Source: Phytomonospora sp040655735 (lineage in GTDB: Bacteria > Actinomycetota > Actinomycetes > Mycobacteriales > Micromonosporaceae). From it: a stretch of DNA of 64,000 nt. The notes beneath the pieces were generated by a model. That model was not told where the DNA came from. It did no database searches and saw only the letters and a program-made list of their open reading frames with translations. Position numbers and translations under genes: made by a program. The DNA lies in assembly GCF_040655735.1 (NCBI RefSeq), contig NZ_JBFAKK010000002.1, forward strand, positions 62,001 through 126,000, read 5' to 3'. How positions within the stretch are numbered: the stretch's first letter is position 1; every line of letters starts with the position of its first letter. Positions 35,037 through 42,894 of the stretch are shown in pieces.

Positions 35037-35050
35037 GGGACCTTAGTCCC
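35037..35050. promoter_or_regulatory. DosR/DevR-like box
   Basis: Palindromic core GGGACCTTAGTCCC in the 426-nt region between the large regulator (start 34773) and the gene at 35200. The actinobacterial DosR consensus is a GGGAC-TWWA-GTCCC palindrome, and this site matches except C for T in the spacer. A nearby GGTCC-acaag-GGACC overlaps it. Binding is inferred; no DosR/DosS genes are in the window. Confidence 0.45.
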
Positions 35051-35094
35051 GATCGCGCGGTTCGCGCCTGCCCGTATCCGTCATGATCTAGGCG

Positions 35095-35119
35095 GAAACC
35101 CGCCGCAAGCGGGGGTTTC
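35095..35119. other. Hairpin in the 34774-35199 intergenic region
   Basis: GAAACCC (35095-35101) pairs with GGGTTTC (35113-35119), extendable inward as CGC/GCG with a small bulge. It lies 81 nt upstream of the gene at 35200. Besides this and the DosR-like box, I see no gene or RNA in 34774-35199. Confidence 0.45.
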
Positions 35120-35199
35120 ATGCCCCACTGCGCGACTGTAGTCGCGGCGGCACCGGCAAACCGCCCGCCCGCGCCGCCGAACACGCCTAACATGGCGCC

Positions 35200-35529
35200 A
35201 TGACCGATCCCGCGACCACTCCCGGATCCGACGCCCGCCCGGCGCCCGTCGAAGGACTCGCCGCCCTGTCCACCGAGGAGCTGCGCGAGCGCGCCTTCAG
35301 TCTCGCCCGGCGCCGCCTCGACCTCAGCTTCTTCTGGGACGTCATCGAGCACCTGCCGCACTCCTACAACGCCGAGACCGACGGCTCGGTCGGCTCGATC
35401 GGGTCGGTGATCGACAACATCGTCGAGACCTACCAGGAGTTCCACGGCCGCGGGTACGGCGAGGAGGAGCCCTTGCTGCGCGCGGCGTTCATCGACTACA
35501 TCGAAAAGCACGGCAAAAAAGACCGCTAG
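35200..35529 (+). CDS. Small hypothetical protein, 109 aa
   Basis: The N-terminal 25 residues are Pro/Ala-rich and probably disordered. A helical domain follows: EELRERAFSLARRRLDLSFFWDVIEHLPHSYNAE, then GSVIDNIVETYQEFHGRGYGEEEPLLRAAFIDYIEKH. No membrane segment and no motif I can name. It lies 36 nt upstream of the PPOX gene on the same strand, so the two may be co-transcribed from a promoter near the DosR-like box. Confidence 0.65.
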   Translation: MTDPATTPGSDARPAPVEGLAALSTEELRERAFSLARRRLDLSFFWDVIEHLPHSYNAETDGSVGSIGSVIDNIVETYQEFHGRGYGEEEPLLRAAFIDYIEKHGKKDR

Positions 35530-35565
35530 GATCGAGGCGTCGATCTAGAGGCGGGAGCCCTCACC

Positions 35566-36216
35566 ATGACCTCAGCACTGGACGCCGAACGCGGTTACGT
35601 CGAGGTCGGCTCCGCCGACGAACTGCGCGAGATGTTCGGCGTGCCCAAGCAGCGCGCCATCACCAAGGAGCGCACCCGGCTGCTCGACGTCGACCGCGAA
35701 TGGCTCGCCGCCGCGTCCTTCTGCCTCATCGCCACCAGCGACGCCGACGGCAACCTCGACGTCTCCCCGAAGGGGGACCCGGCCGGGTTCGTGCACGTCC
35801 TCGACGACCACACCCTCGCCATCCCCGACCGGCCCGGCAACAACCGCGTCGACGGGTTCACCAACATCCTCGCCAACCCGCACGTCGGGCTGCTGTTCCT
35901 CATTCCGGGCCGCCCCGACAGCCTCCGTGTCAACGGCCGAGCCAGGCTGGTTCGCGAGGCGCCCTTCTTCGACGGCATGGTCGTGAAGGGCCACCGGCCG
36001 AGGCTCGCGATCGTCGTCGAGGTCGAGCAGATCTTCTTCCACTGCCCCAAGGCGTTCCTGCGGTCGTCGCTGTGGCGGCCCGAGACGTGGAATCCGACGG
36101 CGGTGGAGTCGCACGCGCGGCTGGTCAAGCGGGTGCAGGAGACCGAGGAGACGGTCGAGGAGCTTGAGGAGTACTACGGGCCGTCGTACGAGAAGGGGAT
36201 GTACGAGATTCGGTAG
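35566..36216 (+). CDS. Pyridoxamine 5'-phosphate oxidase-family flavin/F420 protein
   Basis: 216 residues. The split-barrel core reads SFCLIATSDADGNLDVSPKGDPAGFVHVLDDHTLAIPDRPGNNRVDGFTNILANPHVGLLFLIPG, then LRVNGRARLVR. This matches the MSMEG_1061-like branch of PPOX proteins, where DVSPKGDP and PDRPGNNR are highly conserved. Such proteins bind FMN, F420 or haem and act as reductases or oxygen-sensitive redox enzymes. The C-terminal helix (ETEETVEELEEYYGPSYEKGMYEIR) is also typical. It is preceded by GGGAG. Confidence 0.9.
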   Translation: MTSALDAERGYVEVGSADELREMFGVPKQRAITKERTRLLDVDREWLAAASFCLIATSDADGNLDVSPKGDPAGFVHVLDDHTLAIPDRPGNNRVDGFTNILANPHVGLLFLIPGRPDSLRVNGRARLVREAPFFDGMVVKGHRPRLAIVVEVEQIFFHCPKAFLRSSLWRPETWNPTAVESHARLVKRVQETEETVEELEEYYGPSYEKGMYEIR

Positions 36217-36237
36217 GGCGGCGGGTGGGTCACGACC

Positions 36238-36921
36238 ATGGACCGAGCCGAGGCTCGACGCCTGCTGGCGAGGCACGCCGAAGCGCGCGCGGTGCTGTTG
36301 GAGCGCATCAGCGCGCAGGCCGCCGCGGACGGGCGGAGTCTCTGGCAGGTCGGTTCCTTCGCCAAGGGCGGGGCCGACGACTGGAGCGACCTCGACCTCG
36401 TGGTCACCGGTGGACCGTGTCTCCTCGGCGAAGCGGTGCTGGTCCGCGACGATCCCTCGAACGGGCCGGTCGGCGGCGGTTACCTCGCGGCCGTTCATCT
36501 CACCGGGCCGCTGCTGGTCGGGGTCGACTGGTACACCTGGCCCGGTGAGTCGCCGCTTCCCGCCGAGGCCGGGCTCCTCGTGGGTGAGGACGGCCGCCGG
36601 GGCGAGCTGCCGCTGTCCGAGGCCCTCGACGGGCTCGGGCGTGGTGCGCGGCCGGACGACGGCGATCCGGGGGTTGTCGCGCTGCTGATGATTCCGATCG
36701 TCGCGAAGTATCTGGCGCGGGGTGACCGGGAAGTGGCGGCTTACTTGGCGGGGATGCTGGGCGGGGGGCTTGGCGAGGGTCTGGGTGGGGGCCGGGGTGG
36801 TGACGGCGGCGTTGACCTGGTGGGGGAGCTGCGGGAGATTCTTCGGGCGACCGCGGGGCCGGGGCGGCTCATCGAGCGGATCGGGTTGGTTCTCGATGTC
36901 GCCGTCGCGCTGCGGGGTTGA
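36238..36921 (+). CDS. Nucleotidyltransferase-fold protein
   Basis: 227 residues. SLWQVGSFAKGGADDWSDLDLVVTGG carries the GS...DxD signature of pol-beta-type nucleotidyltransferases (Gly-Ser, then SDLDL acidic pair). The third catalytic Asp is probably in LLVGVDWYTWPGES. The centre is acidic, and the region AGMLGGGLGEGLGGGRGGDGG is a Gly-rich linker before a C-terminal helix (ELREILRATAGPGRLIERIGLVLDVAVAL). Members include aminoglycoside nucleotidyltransferases and toxin-like MNT proteins; no HEPN partner is adjacent. Starts 21 nt after the PPOX stop. Substrate unknown. Confidence 0.75.
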   Translation: MDRAEARRLLARHAEARAVLLERISAQAAADGRSLWQVGSFAKGGADDWSDLDLVVTGGPCLLGEAVLVRDDPSNGPVGGGYLAAVHLTGPLLVGVDWYTWPGESPLPAEAGLLVGEDGRRGELPLSEALDGLGRGARPDDGDPGVVALLMIPIVAKYLARGDREVAAYLAGMLGGGLGEGLGGGRGGDGGVDLVGELREILRATAGPGRLIERIGLVLDVAVALRG

Positions 36922-37035
36922 GTGCGTGGCGGGGTTCGGTAGGGCTGGGGATCGGCGAGGGCTGGGGGAGAGTGGGAGATCAGCCGGTTGTGGCGGGGCT
37001 CGTGGCGTGGGTGGTGTTGCGGCCTTCACCCGGCC

Positions 37036-37155
37036 GGGGGCTCCGCCCCCCGCGCCCCCGCTGGGGACGCCGTCCCCAGGCCCCTGCTGGGACTCCGTCC
37101 CAGACCCTGCTGGGAGGCTTCGCCCCCAGACCCCCACCAGGGACTCCGTCCCTGG
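37036..37155. repeat. Array of five short GC-rich hairpins
   Basis: In the 515-nt gap 36922-37436, successive inverted repeats with 3-5-nt loops occur: GGGGG-ctccg-CCCCC (37036-37050), CTGGGGAC-gcc-GTCCCCAG (37061-37079), CTGGGAC-tcc-GTCCCAG (37087-37103), an imperfect GGGAGGC-ttc-GCCCCC (37112-37127), and CCAGGGAC-tcc-GTCCCTGG (37137-37155). All share a GGGAC/GGGGC-TCC-GTCCC theme and are joined by CCCCTG-like linkers. Nothing else is recognised in the gap apart from the terminator at 37397. Confidence 0.85.
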
Positions 37156-37396
37156 ACCCGGTTCTCGGCGAGGGTTGCGGGCCGTCGGTAGTCGCCCCGG
37201 GCGGCCCCAGCCGCCGGGCTTGCCCCGCACTCGCCAGCTTGGGCGCACCGAATCCCGCAGCGGTGCCGGCCGCTTCGCGCCGGGCACCCGCCAGTTCAGG
37301 CGTCACCCCACTCCGGGGACCCGGCACCGGAGGAGGTGCCGCAGCCCGATCCCCTACCCGGCAGGCGTTTCGTTAGCCTCCGACCCAGCAAGCACA

Positions 37397-37429
37397 GAAA
37401 GGGACCCGCGGGCAGGGCGGGTCCCTTTC
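37397..37429 (-). terminator. Strong terminator downstream of the zinc-ribbon/NADase-type protein gene
   Basis: 13-bp stem GAAAGGGACCCGC / GCGGGTCCCTTTC (37397-37409 and 37417-37429). It lies 7 nt past the stop of the reverse-strand gene ending at 37437. Confidence 0.85.
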
Positions 37430-37436
37430 GTGTTCT

Positions 37437-38576
37437 TCACTTGCGGGTGAAGAACTCCAGCTCGGCTATGGCGACGGCTTTGCCGTGTTCGTAGCCGTAA
37501 GCGCTTTTGACGGTGAGTTTGACCGTGACGACGTCGGATACGCCGAGTCCGAAGGTTTGGGGGTCGGCTTGGTCGACGAGGGTGATTTCTTCGATGGTCT
37601 CTTTGCCGTCTTCGGCGGTCATGGTGACGACGAGTTTCTCGGGGCGGGCTTGGGTGAGGAACTGGTCTTGGGCTCGGGAGGCGCCTGAGGAGACGACGAG
37701 GTCGACGATGCGGACGGGGTTGTTGAATTCGACTTCGACCCATTCGTCGAGTCCGTCGCCGCCGGGGGCCCAGTATTTGTCGGCGATGCCGTCGAGGAGG
37801 TTTTGGGCTTTGGTGCCGGTGGTGCTGCTGGATGTCCGTACGTCGCTGGGGACGATGGGGACGTGTTCGGTGAAGCGGTCTTTAACGGTGTTGACCATGG
37901 CGTCGACGTAAGAGCGGGCGGGCCAGGCGGCGATGACGCCGAGGACGATGGCGATGACGAGGAGGATGCCGACGATGCGCATGATGCGGATGCGTCGTTG
38001 GGATCGCCGGTGCCCGGCGGCGTACCACTTCTTGTCCTCGGGGCCGCGTTTGCGGAAGAGCCTGCGCCACCAGGAGAGTTTCACTTCGGCGGGGCCGGTT
38101 TCGGCGGCGAGTGATGCTCCGCAGCGTCGGCAGAACTTGCGGGTGTCGTCGTTGGCGGCGCCGCAGGGGCCGCAGCGGACCTGGTCGGTGCCGAGGAGTT
38201 CGATCGGGGGCGCGGCGGGGCGTTCGACGTGTGCGGGGCGGGGCCGGATGGGCTGTTCGGCGACTTGTCCGGGCTGCACCGGCGGCGGTTCGGTGTGCCG
38301 GGGCGGGGTGGGCTGTTTCGGGGCGGTCGGCATCTGGGGTACCTGCCGTCCGAACGCCGGTGCCGCCGTCGCCGCCGTTGTTCCCTGCTGCGCGATGGCC
38401 GCGGCGGTGGTGGAGCCGCCGTTCTGCGCGCTCGCCGCGACCTGCGTGTCGGCGGCGCCCGGGTCGGCTTGGCCGGCCTGCCCGGGCGTCTCGTCCCATT
38501 CCAGGTATTCGCCGCAGGATCCGCAGAACTGGTCGTCGGCGGTGACCGCCGCGCCGCACCGGTTGCAGACCGTCAT
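37437..38576 (-). CDS. Zinc-ribbon membrane protein with C-terminal discoidin/NADase-type glycan-binding domain
   Basis: 379 residues. A zinc ribbon opens the protein (CNRCG...CGSCG, residues 4-22). A Pro/Ala-rich disordered stretch follows, then a second ribbon (CGPCG...CRRCG), a single membrane helix (IVGILLVIAIVLGVIAAW) and a C-terminal beta-sandwich: NLLDGIADKYWAPGGDGLDEWVEVEFNNPVRIVDLVV, then VSDVVTVKLTVKSAYGYEHGKAVAIAELEFF. That domain resembles F5/8-type C and the NADase-type glycan-binding domain. Ribbons would be cytoplasmic and the sandwich outside, facing the wall. Layout fits a membrane anchor/sensor of the contractile injection system, comparable to CisA of Streptomyces (inference). 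It forms an operon with the upstream Ig-protein gene (52-nt gap). Confidence 0.85.
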   Translation of the reverse strand: MTVCNRCGAAVTADDQFCGSCGEYLEWDETPGQAGQADPGAADTQVAASAQNGGSTTAAAIAQQGTTAATAAPAFGRQVPQMPTAPKQPTPPRHTEPPPVQPGQVAEQPIRPRPAHVERPAAPPIELLGTDQVRCGPCGAANDDTRKFCRRCGASLAAETGPAEVKLSWWRRLFRKRGPEDKKWYAAGHRRSQRRIRIMRIVGILLVIAIVLGVIAAWPARSYVDAMVNTVKDRFTEHVPIVPSDVRTSSSTTGTKAQNLLDGIADKYWAPGGDGLDEWVEVEFNNPVRIVDLVVSSGASRAQDQFLTQARPEKLVVTMTAEDGKETIEEITLVDQADPQTFGLGVSDVVTVKLTVKSAYGYEHGKAVAIAELEFFTRK

Positions 38577-38628
38577 GTCGCCTCCGTTTTCGGGGTGAGG
38601 GGGTGTGGCTCGCGGGGGCGGTCGGTGC

Positions 38629-39909
38629 CTACGCCTCGGCCTTCTTGGCGTTCGTCCCGGCGAGCAGTACGAAGGAGCGGCAGGAGTCGGAGCTGGTGCC
38701 GACCAGTCGCGGTCCGGGCTTCTGGCAGGTCAGCCGGATGATCACCGACTTCTCCGCCGGTACCCGCAGGGGCGTCACGAAGTGGTAGTCGAGGTCGCGG
38801 AAGTTCGCCAGCGACACGGTGAACACGAGCTGCCCGTTGACCTCGACGTCGAGGCGGCCGGTGTCGCCCTGCGGGTTCTCCAGGACGATGTCGGTCAGCG
38901 ACAGCGTCGTCTTCTCGGGCACCACGTGCTCGTCGGCGTCGGTGCCGTTGGCGCCGGCCGTGGCCTCCAGCCGTGTCGAGAACGGCGAGCGCGTCGTTCC
39001 GGGAGGGGCGGGTTCGGTCGGCGGCGCGGAGTTTCCCGCCGCGGCCTCCTCGGCCTTCTCCTCGGCGGCCTCGGCTTTCTCGTCGGCGGCGGCGACCTGT
39101 TCTTTGAGGTCTTCGACGGGGCTCGCGACGGCGTTCTCCGCGGCCGACTCGACCGCGGGCTTGAGCATGAACATCCAGCCCAGCGCGGCTAGCAGTGCTA
39201 GCGCGACGAGCGCCGCTAGCCAGCGTCCGGCGTGGCGGGGGATGATCGGGTTCTGCACCAGGTTGCCGTCCAGCAGCACCGGCGGCTGGGTCTCCTGGTC
39301 GTTCTTGTCGAGCGTCGTGAGCGCCACGGCGTAGGGGTGCGTGATCGCCGGGCCGCGCCAGCGCGGCTTGCGGGCGCGCACGCTCAGTTTGGTGAACACC
39401 GCCTGCCCGGGCTGGACCGCCTGCTCGGGGGGCCGGGCCTCGAAGCGCAGCGCGTCGTCGGCGTCCTTGGCGTTGACGCGCACGTTGACGGGAATGTTGC
39501 CCCGGTTGTCGACGGCCACCTCGGTGCGGCCGAAGACGCGCCCGCCCGCGGTGCGCGGGGTGAGCTCGCCGGTGGTGTCGGTGAAGGGCTGCACCCGCAG
39601 CAGGCCCTCGGGCGCCACCGCCGTCTCGGGGTGCTCGCGGGGGAGGACGCGGACGGCGAAGGGCACCTCGCCGGCCGGTACGTCGGAGTTTCGAGGGGCG
39701 CTGAAGGTCAGCCGCACCTGGGCGTCGGTGTCCGGGTACAGGGAGAGCTCGGCCGGTTCCACGGCCGTCCACGCCTCGGCGGCGCCAACGACGGTCAGCG
39801 TGTAACCCTCGACGATCGTGCCGGTGTTGCGCAGGGTGAGGTACAGGCTCGCGGGCTCGCCGGGAGTCACGTCGAGCACGGTGTCCTGGAGGGCAGCCAG
39901 CGTCGTCAT
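38629..39909 (-). CDS. Membrane protein with two N-terminal Ig-like domains, coiled coil and C-terminal beta domain
   Basis: 426 residues. Two Ig-like domains are visible (VTPGEPASLYLTLRNTGTIVEGY through AEAWTAVEPAELSLYPDTDAQV, then TEVAVDNRGNIPVNVRVNAKD). A membrane helix (WLAALVALALLAALGWMFML), a charged coiled coil (EDLKEQVAAADEKAEAAEEKAEEAA) and a C-terminal sandwich (LVFTVSLANFRDLDYHFVTPLRVPAEKSVIIRLTCQ) follow. The Ig module is homologous to the one in the protein at 51877, sharing VEP(A/D)xLSxYP. No signal peptide, so the Ig part is probably cytoplasmic. Genes like this flank contractile injection loci in actinomycetes; the role is unproven. First gene of a two-gene operon. Confidence 0.82.
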   Translation of the reverse strand: MTTLAALQDTVLDVTPGEPASLYLTLRNTGTIVEGYTLTVVGAAEAWTAVEPAELSLYPDTDAQVRLTFSAPRNSDVPAGEVPFAVRVLPREHPETAVAPEGLLRVQPFTDTTGELTPRTAGGRVFGRTEVAVDNRGNIPVNVRVNAKDADDALRFEARPPEQAVQPGQAVFTKLSVRARKPRWRGPAITHPYAVALTTLDKNDQETQPPVLLDGNLVQNPIIPRHAGRWLAALVALALLAALGWMFMLKPAVESAAENAVASPVEDLKEQVAAADEKAEAAEEKAEEAAAGNSAPPTEPAPPGTTRSPFSTRLEATAGANGTDADEHVVPEKTTLSLTDIVLENPQGDTGRLDVEVNGQLVFTVSLANFRDLDYHFVTPLRVPAEKSVIIRLTCQKPGPRLVGTSSDSCRSFVLLAGTNAKKAEA

Positions 39910-39966
39910 GCGCCGAACCTAGATGCGCAGGTGGTAAGGGGCGACGGCCGAGCGGGAACACCTACA

Positions 39967-39982
39967 GGCAGACCGTTCTGCC
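39967..39982. promoter_or_regulatory. Upstream element GGCAG-N6-CTGCC, copy 1
   Basis: GGCAG-accgtt-CTGCC followed by CGATCGGCTGCC, 84 nt upstream of the start at 40067. A near-identical element precedes the paralogous gene at 42895, so it was duplicated and kept. Candidate operator. Confidence 0.55.
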
Positions 39983-40066
39983 CGATCGGCTGCCCCTTAG
40001 CGGCTGCGCCTCCCCCGTTTGTAAGGCAACCCTCTGGGGTGATGTTGTCCGGGAAAGGGGAGTCCT

Positions 40067-42739
40067 GTGCGCGTACGCTCTCACGTCGTCTCAGCGGTGA
40101 CTTTAACGACCGCTCTAGCTTTGATGGCCCTGCCCACGATTGAAGCCGTCGACAACGCGCCCGCTTCCGCCGACCCGGTGATCACGGCCGTGGCCGCGCC
40201 GGGCCGGCTGGCGTACTCGGCGCAGGCCTCCGACTTCCACTATCTCGCCAAGACCTCCGCCAGTGGTGACGAGTCGCCGGTCCTGCCGGCCGACGTGTCG
40301 CCGCCGGCGAGCAGCGACGAGGGGGACGCCCGTGCCGGGCGCGTCGCGTGGATCGCCGACAAGACCGGCCGCGCCGTGATGCTGTCCAACCAGACGACGG
40401 GCGCGGTCACCACGCTCGTCCCGGCCGTCAGCGGCGTCTACAACCGCACGCCCGCGGTGTCGCCGGACGGCCTGTGGGTCGCCTTCAGCCGCAACACCTT
40501 CGGCGGCGTCTCGAAGATCTGGAAGGTGCGCACCGACGGGACCCAGCTCCAGCAGGTCACCACGGGCACCAACGCCGACTACTGGCCGACCTGGGATCCC
40601 GACGGCGAGAACATCGCCTTCAGCCGCTACACGACCGCGGCCAACGGCTACGACATCTACCGCATCCACGTCGAGTCGAAGTTCACCCTCCGGCTGACCG
40701 CGACCCCCTCCCGCGACTACGAGCCGGCCTGGTCCCTCGACGGGACGCGCATCGCGTTCACCACCACGGGACGCTACAACGACGCCGCCGGGTACCCCAC
40801 CACCGAGATCGTCACCATCCCCGCAGGGGGCGGCGACTACCGGCGCGAGGTGTTCCCGATCTGGCCGCGGCCGAGCTCGCAGGCGGTGTGGACGACGACG
40901 GGCAGCACGCCGACGGCGGGTCTGGCGTTCACCAGCACCGAGGCCGGCGGGACCACGTCGGGGATCTACACGCGCCTGGCCGACGGCTTCGTCGTGGCGG
41001 TCAGCGACCAGCCCGACTTCGCCGAGAGCCACGCCTTCTGGAGCGTCGAGCAGAACGCCGTCGGCTACACCGCCGACCGGCGCCAGCCGACCTCGCGGAT
41101 CAACACGATGAAGGTCGACGGCACCAGCAAGCTGCCGGTCAGCGACAAGTGGAACGACCGCGAGGACGCCCCGGCGTACTCCGCCGACGGCAAGCGGCTC
41201 GCCTACAGCCGCGCCGCCGCCGACGGCACCAGCGCCGACATCGTCATCGTCGACCTCGCCACCGGCGTGGAGACGCTGATCCCGGGCGCACGGCCCACCT
41301 ACCGCGAATACTTCGTCGACCCGGCGTGGTCGCCCGACGGGCGCTTCCTCGCCTTCGGGCACGAGTACGCCAAACTCGACGTCGGCGAGTTCCCGCCGCA
41401 GGTCAGCGCCATCACGGTGCTCGACCTGACGACGGGAACCCGCAGCGAACTGCCGGTCGAGCTGAGCAACAACGAGGCCTTCTACTCCTTCGACGGCGAA
41501 CCGGCGTGGGACCCGGTCAGCGGGCGCCTGGCGTTCTCGCGGACCTGGGTGAGCACGGCCGGCGCCGACCCGGGCATGGGCCTGATGGCGCGTGACGTGG
41601 GCATCGAGGCGGCCTTCCCGGAGGAGTCGGACACCGACCTGTACCTGTCGGCCTACCCCTTCCCGGCCGGCGTGAAGCCCACGCAGCTCACCACCGACCT
41701 CGGCACCGCCTGCTCGCACGGCTGCGAGGACCGCGCCCCGGCGTGGTCGCCGACCGACCCGGGCAAGATCGCCTTCACCCGCGACTTCGGCGACATCGTC
41801 GTCGTCGACCCGGCGACGGCGGCCCTGACGACCCTGGCCGTCAACGACGACTCCGTCTACGGCGTCGCCGACCCGGCCTGGTCGCCCGACGGCGTCAAAC
41901 TCGCGTTCACCGGCTTCGGCAACGGCACCTCGCCGCCGTCGATCTGGGAGCTGCCGGCCGCCGGCGGCACACCGACGCACCGCACGTCGACGCCGTACTC
42001 GGTGGGCCAGGCCGCCTACCAGAACGTCGCCGACTACGAGGTCGTCCCCACCGCCGACGAGGGCACGATCGAGTTCGGGGCGTCGACGACGATCCGCGTC
42101 GCGGTCACCAACCTCGGCACGGCCACCACGGTCCCGACCCTCCAGCTGACCATCCCGACGGGCCTGACGGTCACCTCGGTGGTCCCGGCCAGCGGCACCT
42201 GCGACCTCGTCGCGATGACCTGCACCCGGGCCCCGCTGGCGCCGAACACGCCGTGGAACGTCGCGGTCAACGTGACCGGAGCGGTCGCGGGAAGCCACGC
42301 GTTCACCACCTCGGTCTCCAGCCCGACGGTCGACCCGCTGCTCACCAACAACACCGCGACGGGCTTCATCACCGTCCTCAACCCGCCCGACCTGAACGTC
42401 TCCGGCGCGGCCTCGCCGTTCCCCGGGACGGTCGGGGGCCCCCCGATCACGGTGACCTTCATCGTGCAGAACGGGCCGGGCGTGACGGCCAGGAACGTGC
42501 AGCTGAACGTGACATGGCCGGCCGCCGTGCCCGCCAGGACCACGGCCAGCCCGGTTTCCTGCCTGACGGTCAACCCCTGCGTGCTGGGTGACATGGCGCC
42601 GTCGACGAGCCGGATCGTGACCTTCACGTTCCCGGCGAACACGCCGCTCAACACGCTCGTCACCGGAGTCGTCAGCACACCGGTGATCGACCCGACGCCC
42701 ATCAACAACACGACCAACGTCTCGGTCATCGTCATCTGA
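40067..42739 (+). CDS. Secreted TolB/WD40-like beta-propeller protein with C-terminal DUF11-like domains, paralog 1
   Basis: 890 residues, GTG start with AAAGGGGA upstream. The signal peptide VSAVTLTTALALMALPTIEA is followed by about ten PD40-type blades: PAVSPDGLWVAFSRNTF, PTWDPDGENIAFSRYT, PAWSLDGTRIAFTTTGR, PAWSPDGRFLAFGHEY, PAWSPDGVKLAFTGFG. The last 230 residues hold two Ig-like/DUF11 repeats (FGASTTIRVAVTNLGTATTVPTLQLTIPTGLTV, then VTFIVQNGPGVTARNVQLNVTWP). No LPxTG or membrane anchor. Such proteins bind partners at the cell surface; ligand unknown. The next gene is a tandem paralog with its own promoter. Confidence 0.88.
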   Translation: MRVRSHVVSAVTLTTALALMALPTIEAVDNAPASADPVITAVAAPGRLAYSAQASDFHYLAKTSASGDESPVLPADVSPPASSDEGDARAGRVAWIADKTGRAVMLSNQTTGAVTTLVPAVSGVYNRTPAVSPDGLWVAFSRNTFGGVSKIWKVRTDGTQLQQVTTGTNADYWPTWDPDGENIAFSRYTTAANGYDIYRIHVESKFTLRLTATPSRDYEPAWSLDGTRIAFTTTGRYNDAAGYPTTEIVTIPAGGGDYRREVFPIWPRPSSQAVWTTTGSTPTAGLAFTSTEAGGTTSGIYTRLADGFVVAVSDQPDFAESHAFWSVEQNAVGYTADRRQPTSRINTMKVDGTSKLPVSDKWNDREDAPAYSADGKRLAYSRAAADGTSADIVIVDLATGVETLIPGARPTYREYFVDPAWSPDGRFLAFGHEYAKLDVGEFPPQVSAITVLDLTTGTRSELPVELSNNEAFYSFDGEPAWDPVSGRLAFSRTWVSTAGADPGMGLMARDVGIEAAFPEESDTDLYLSAYPFPAGVKPTQLTTDLGTACSHGCEDRAPAWSPTDPGKIAFTRDFGDIVVVDPATAALTTLAVNDDSVYGVADPAWSPDGVKLAFTGFGNGTSPPSIWELPAAGGTPTHRTSTPYSVGQAAYQNVADYEVVPTADEGTIEFGASTTIRVAVTNLGTATTVPTLQLTIPTGLTVTSVVPASGTCDLVAMTCTRAPLAPNTPWNVAVNVTGAVAGSHAFTTSVSSPTVDPLLTNNTATGFITVLNPPDLNVSGAASPFPGTVGGPPITVTFIVQNGPGVTARNVQLNVTWPAAVPARTTASPVSCLTVNPCVLGDMAPSTSRIVTFTFPANTPLNTLVTGVVSTPVIDPTPINNTTNVSVIVI

Positions 42740-42750
42740 CCCGGACCGCC

Positions 42751-42788
42751 GTCCGTCGCCCGCCGCTTCCTCGCGGCGGGCGACGGAC
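42751..42788 (+). terminator. Very stable terminator between the two propeller paralogs
   Basis: Perfect 16-bp stem GTCCGTCGCCCGCCGC / GCGGCGGGCGACGGAC (42751-42766 and 42773-42788) with a TTCCTC loop, 12 nt after the first paralog's stop. It insulates the two genes. Confidence 0.9.
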
Positions 42789-42795
42789 ACATATA

Positions 42796-42811
42796 GGCAG
42801 GCCGCTCTGCC
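42796..42811. promoter_or_regulatory. Upstream element GGCAG-N6-CTGCC, copy 2
   Basis: GGCAG-gccgct-CTGCC followed by CGAACGGCTGCC, 83 nt upstream of the start at 42895, mirroring copy 1 at 39967 (84 nt). It begins 8 nt after the terminator of the preceding gene, so it belongs to the second paralog's promoter region. Confidence 0.55.
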
Positions 42812-42894
42812 CGAACGGCTGCCCTCATGAAGATGCCCGAGACAACCCCGCGCGCCATCCTGACGGTGAACGGGTGACAGGGAAGGGGACCGCC

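Noticed and set aside
37036..37155. CRISPR array
   Set aside because: Units are palindromic, diverged and without regular unique spacers; no cas genes in the window.
36980..37327. Possible small reverse-strand gene within the hairpin array region
   Set aside because: No ribosome site, composition driven by the hairpin repeats, no recognisable domain.
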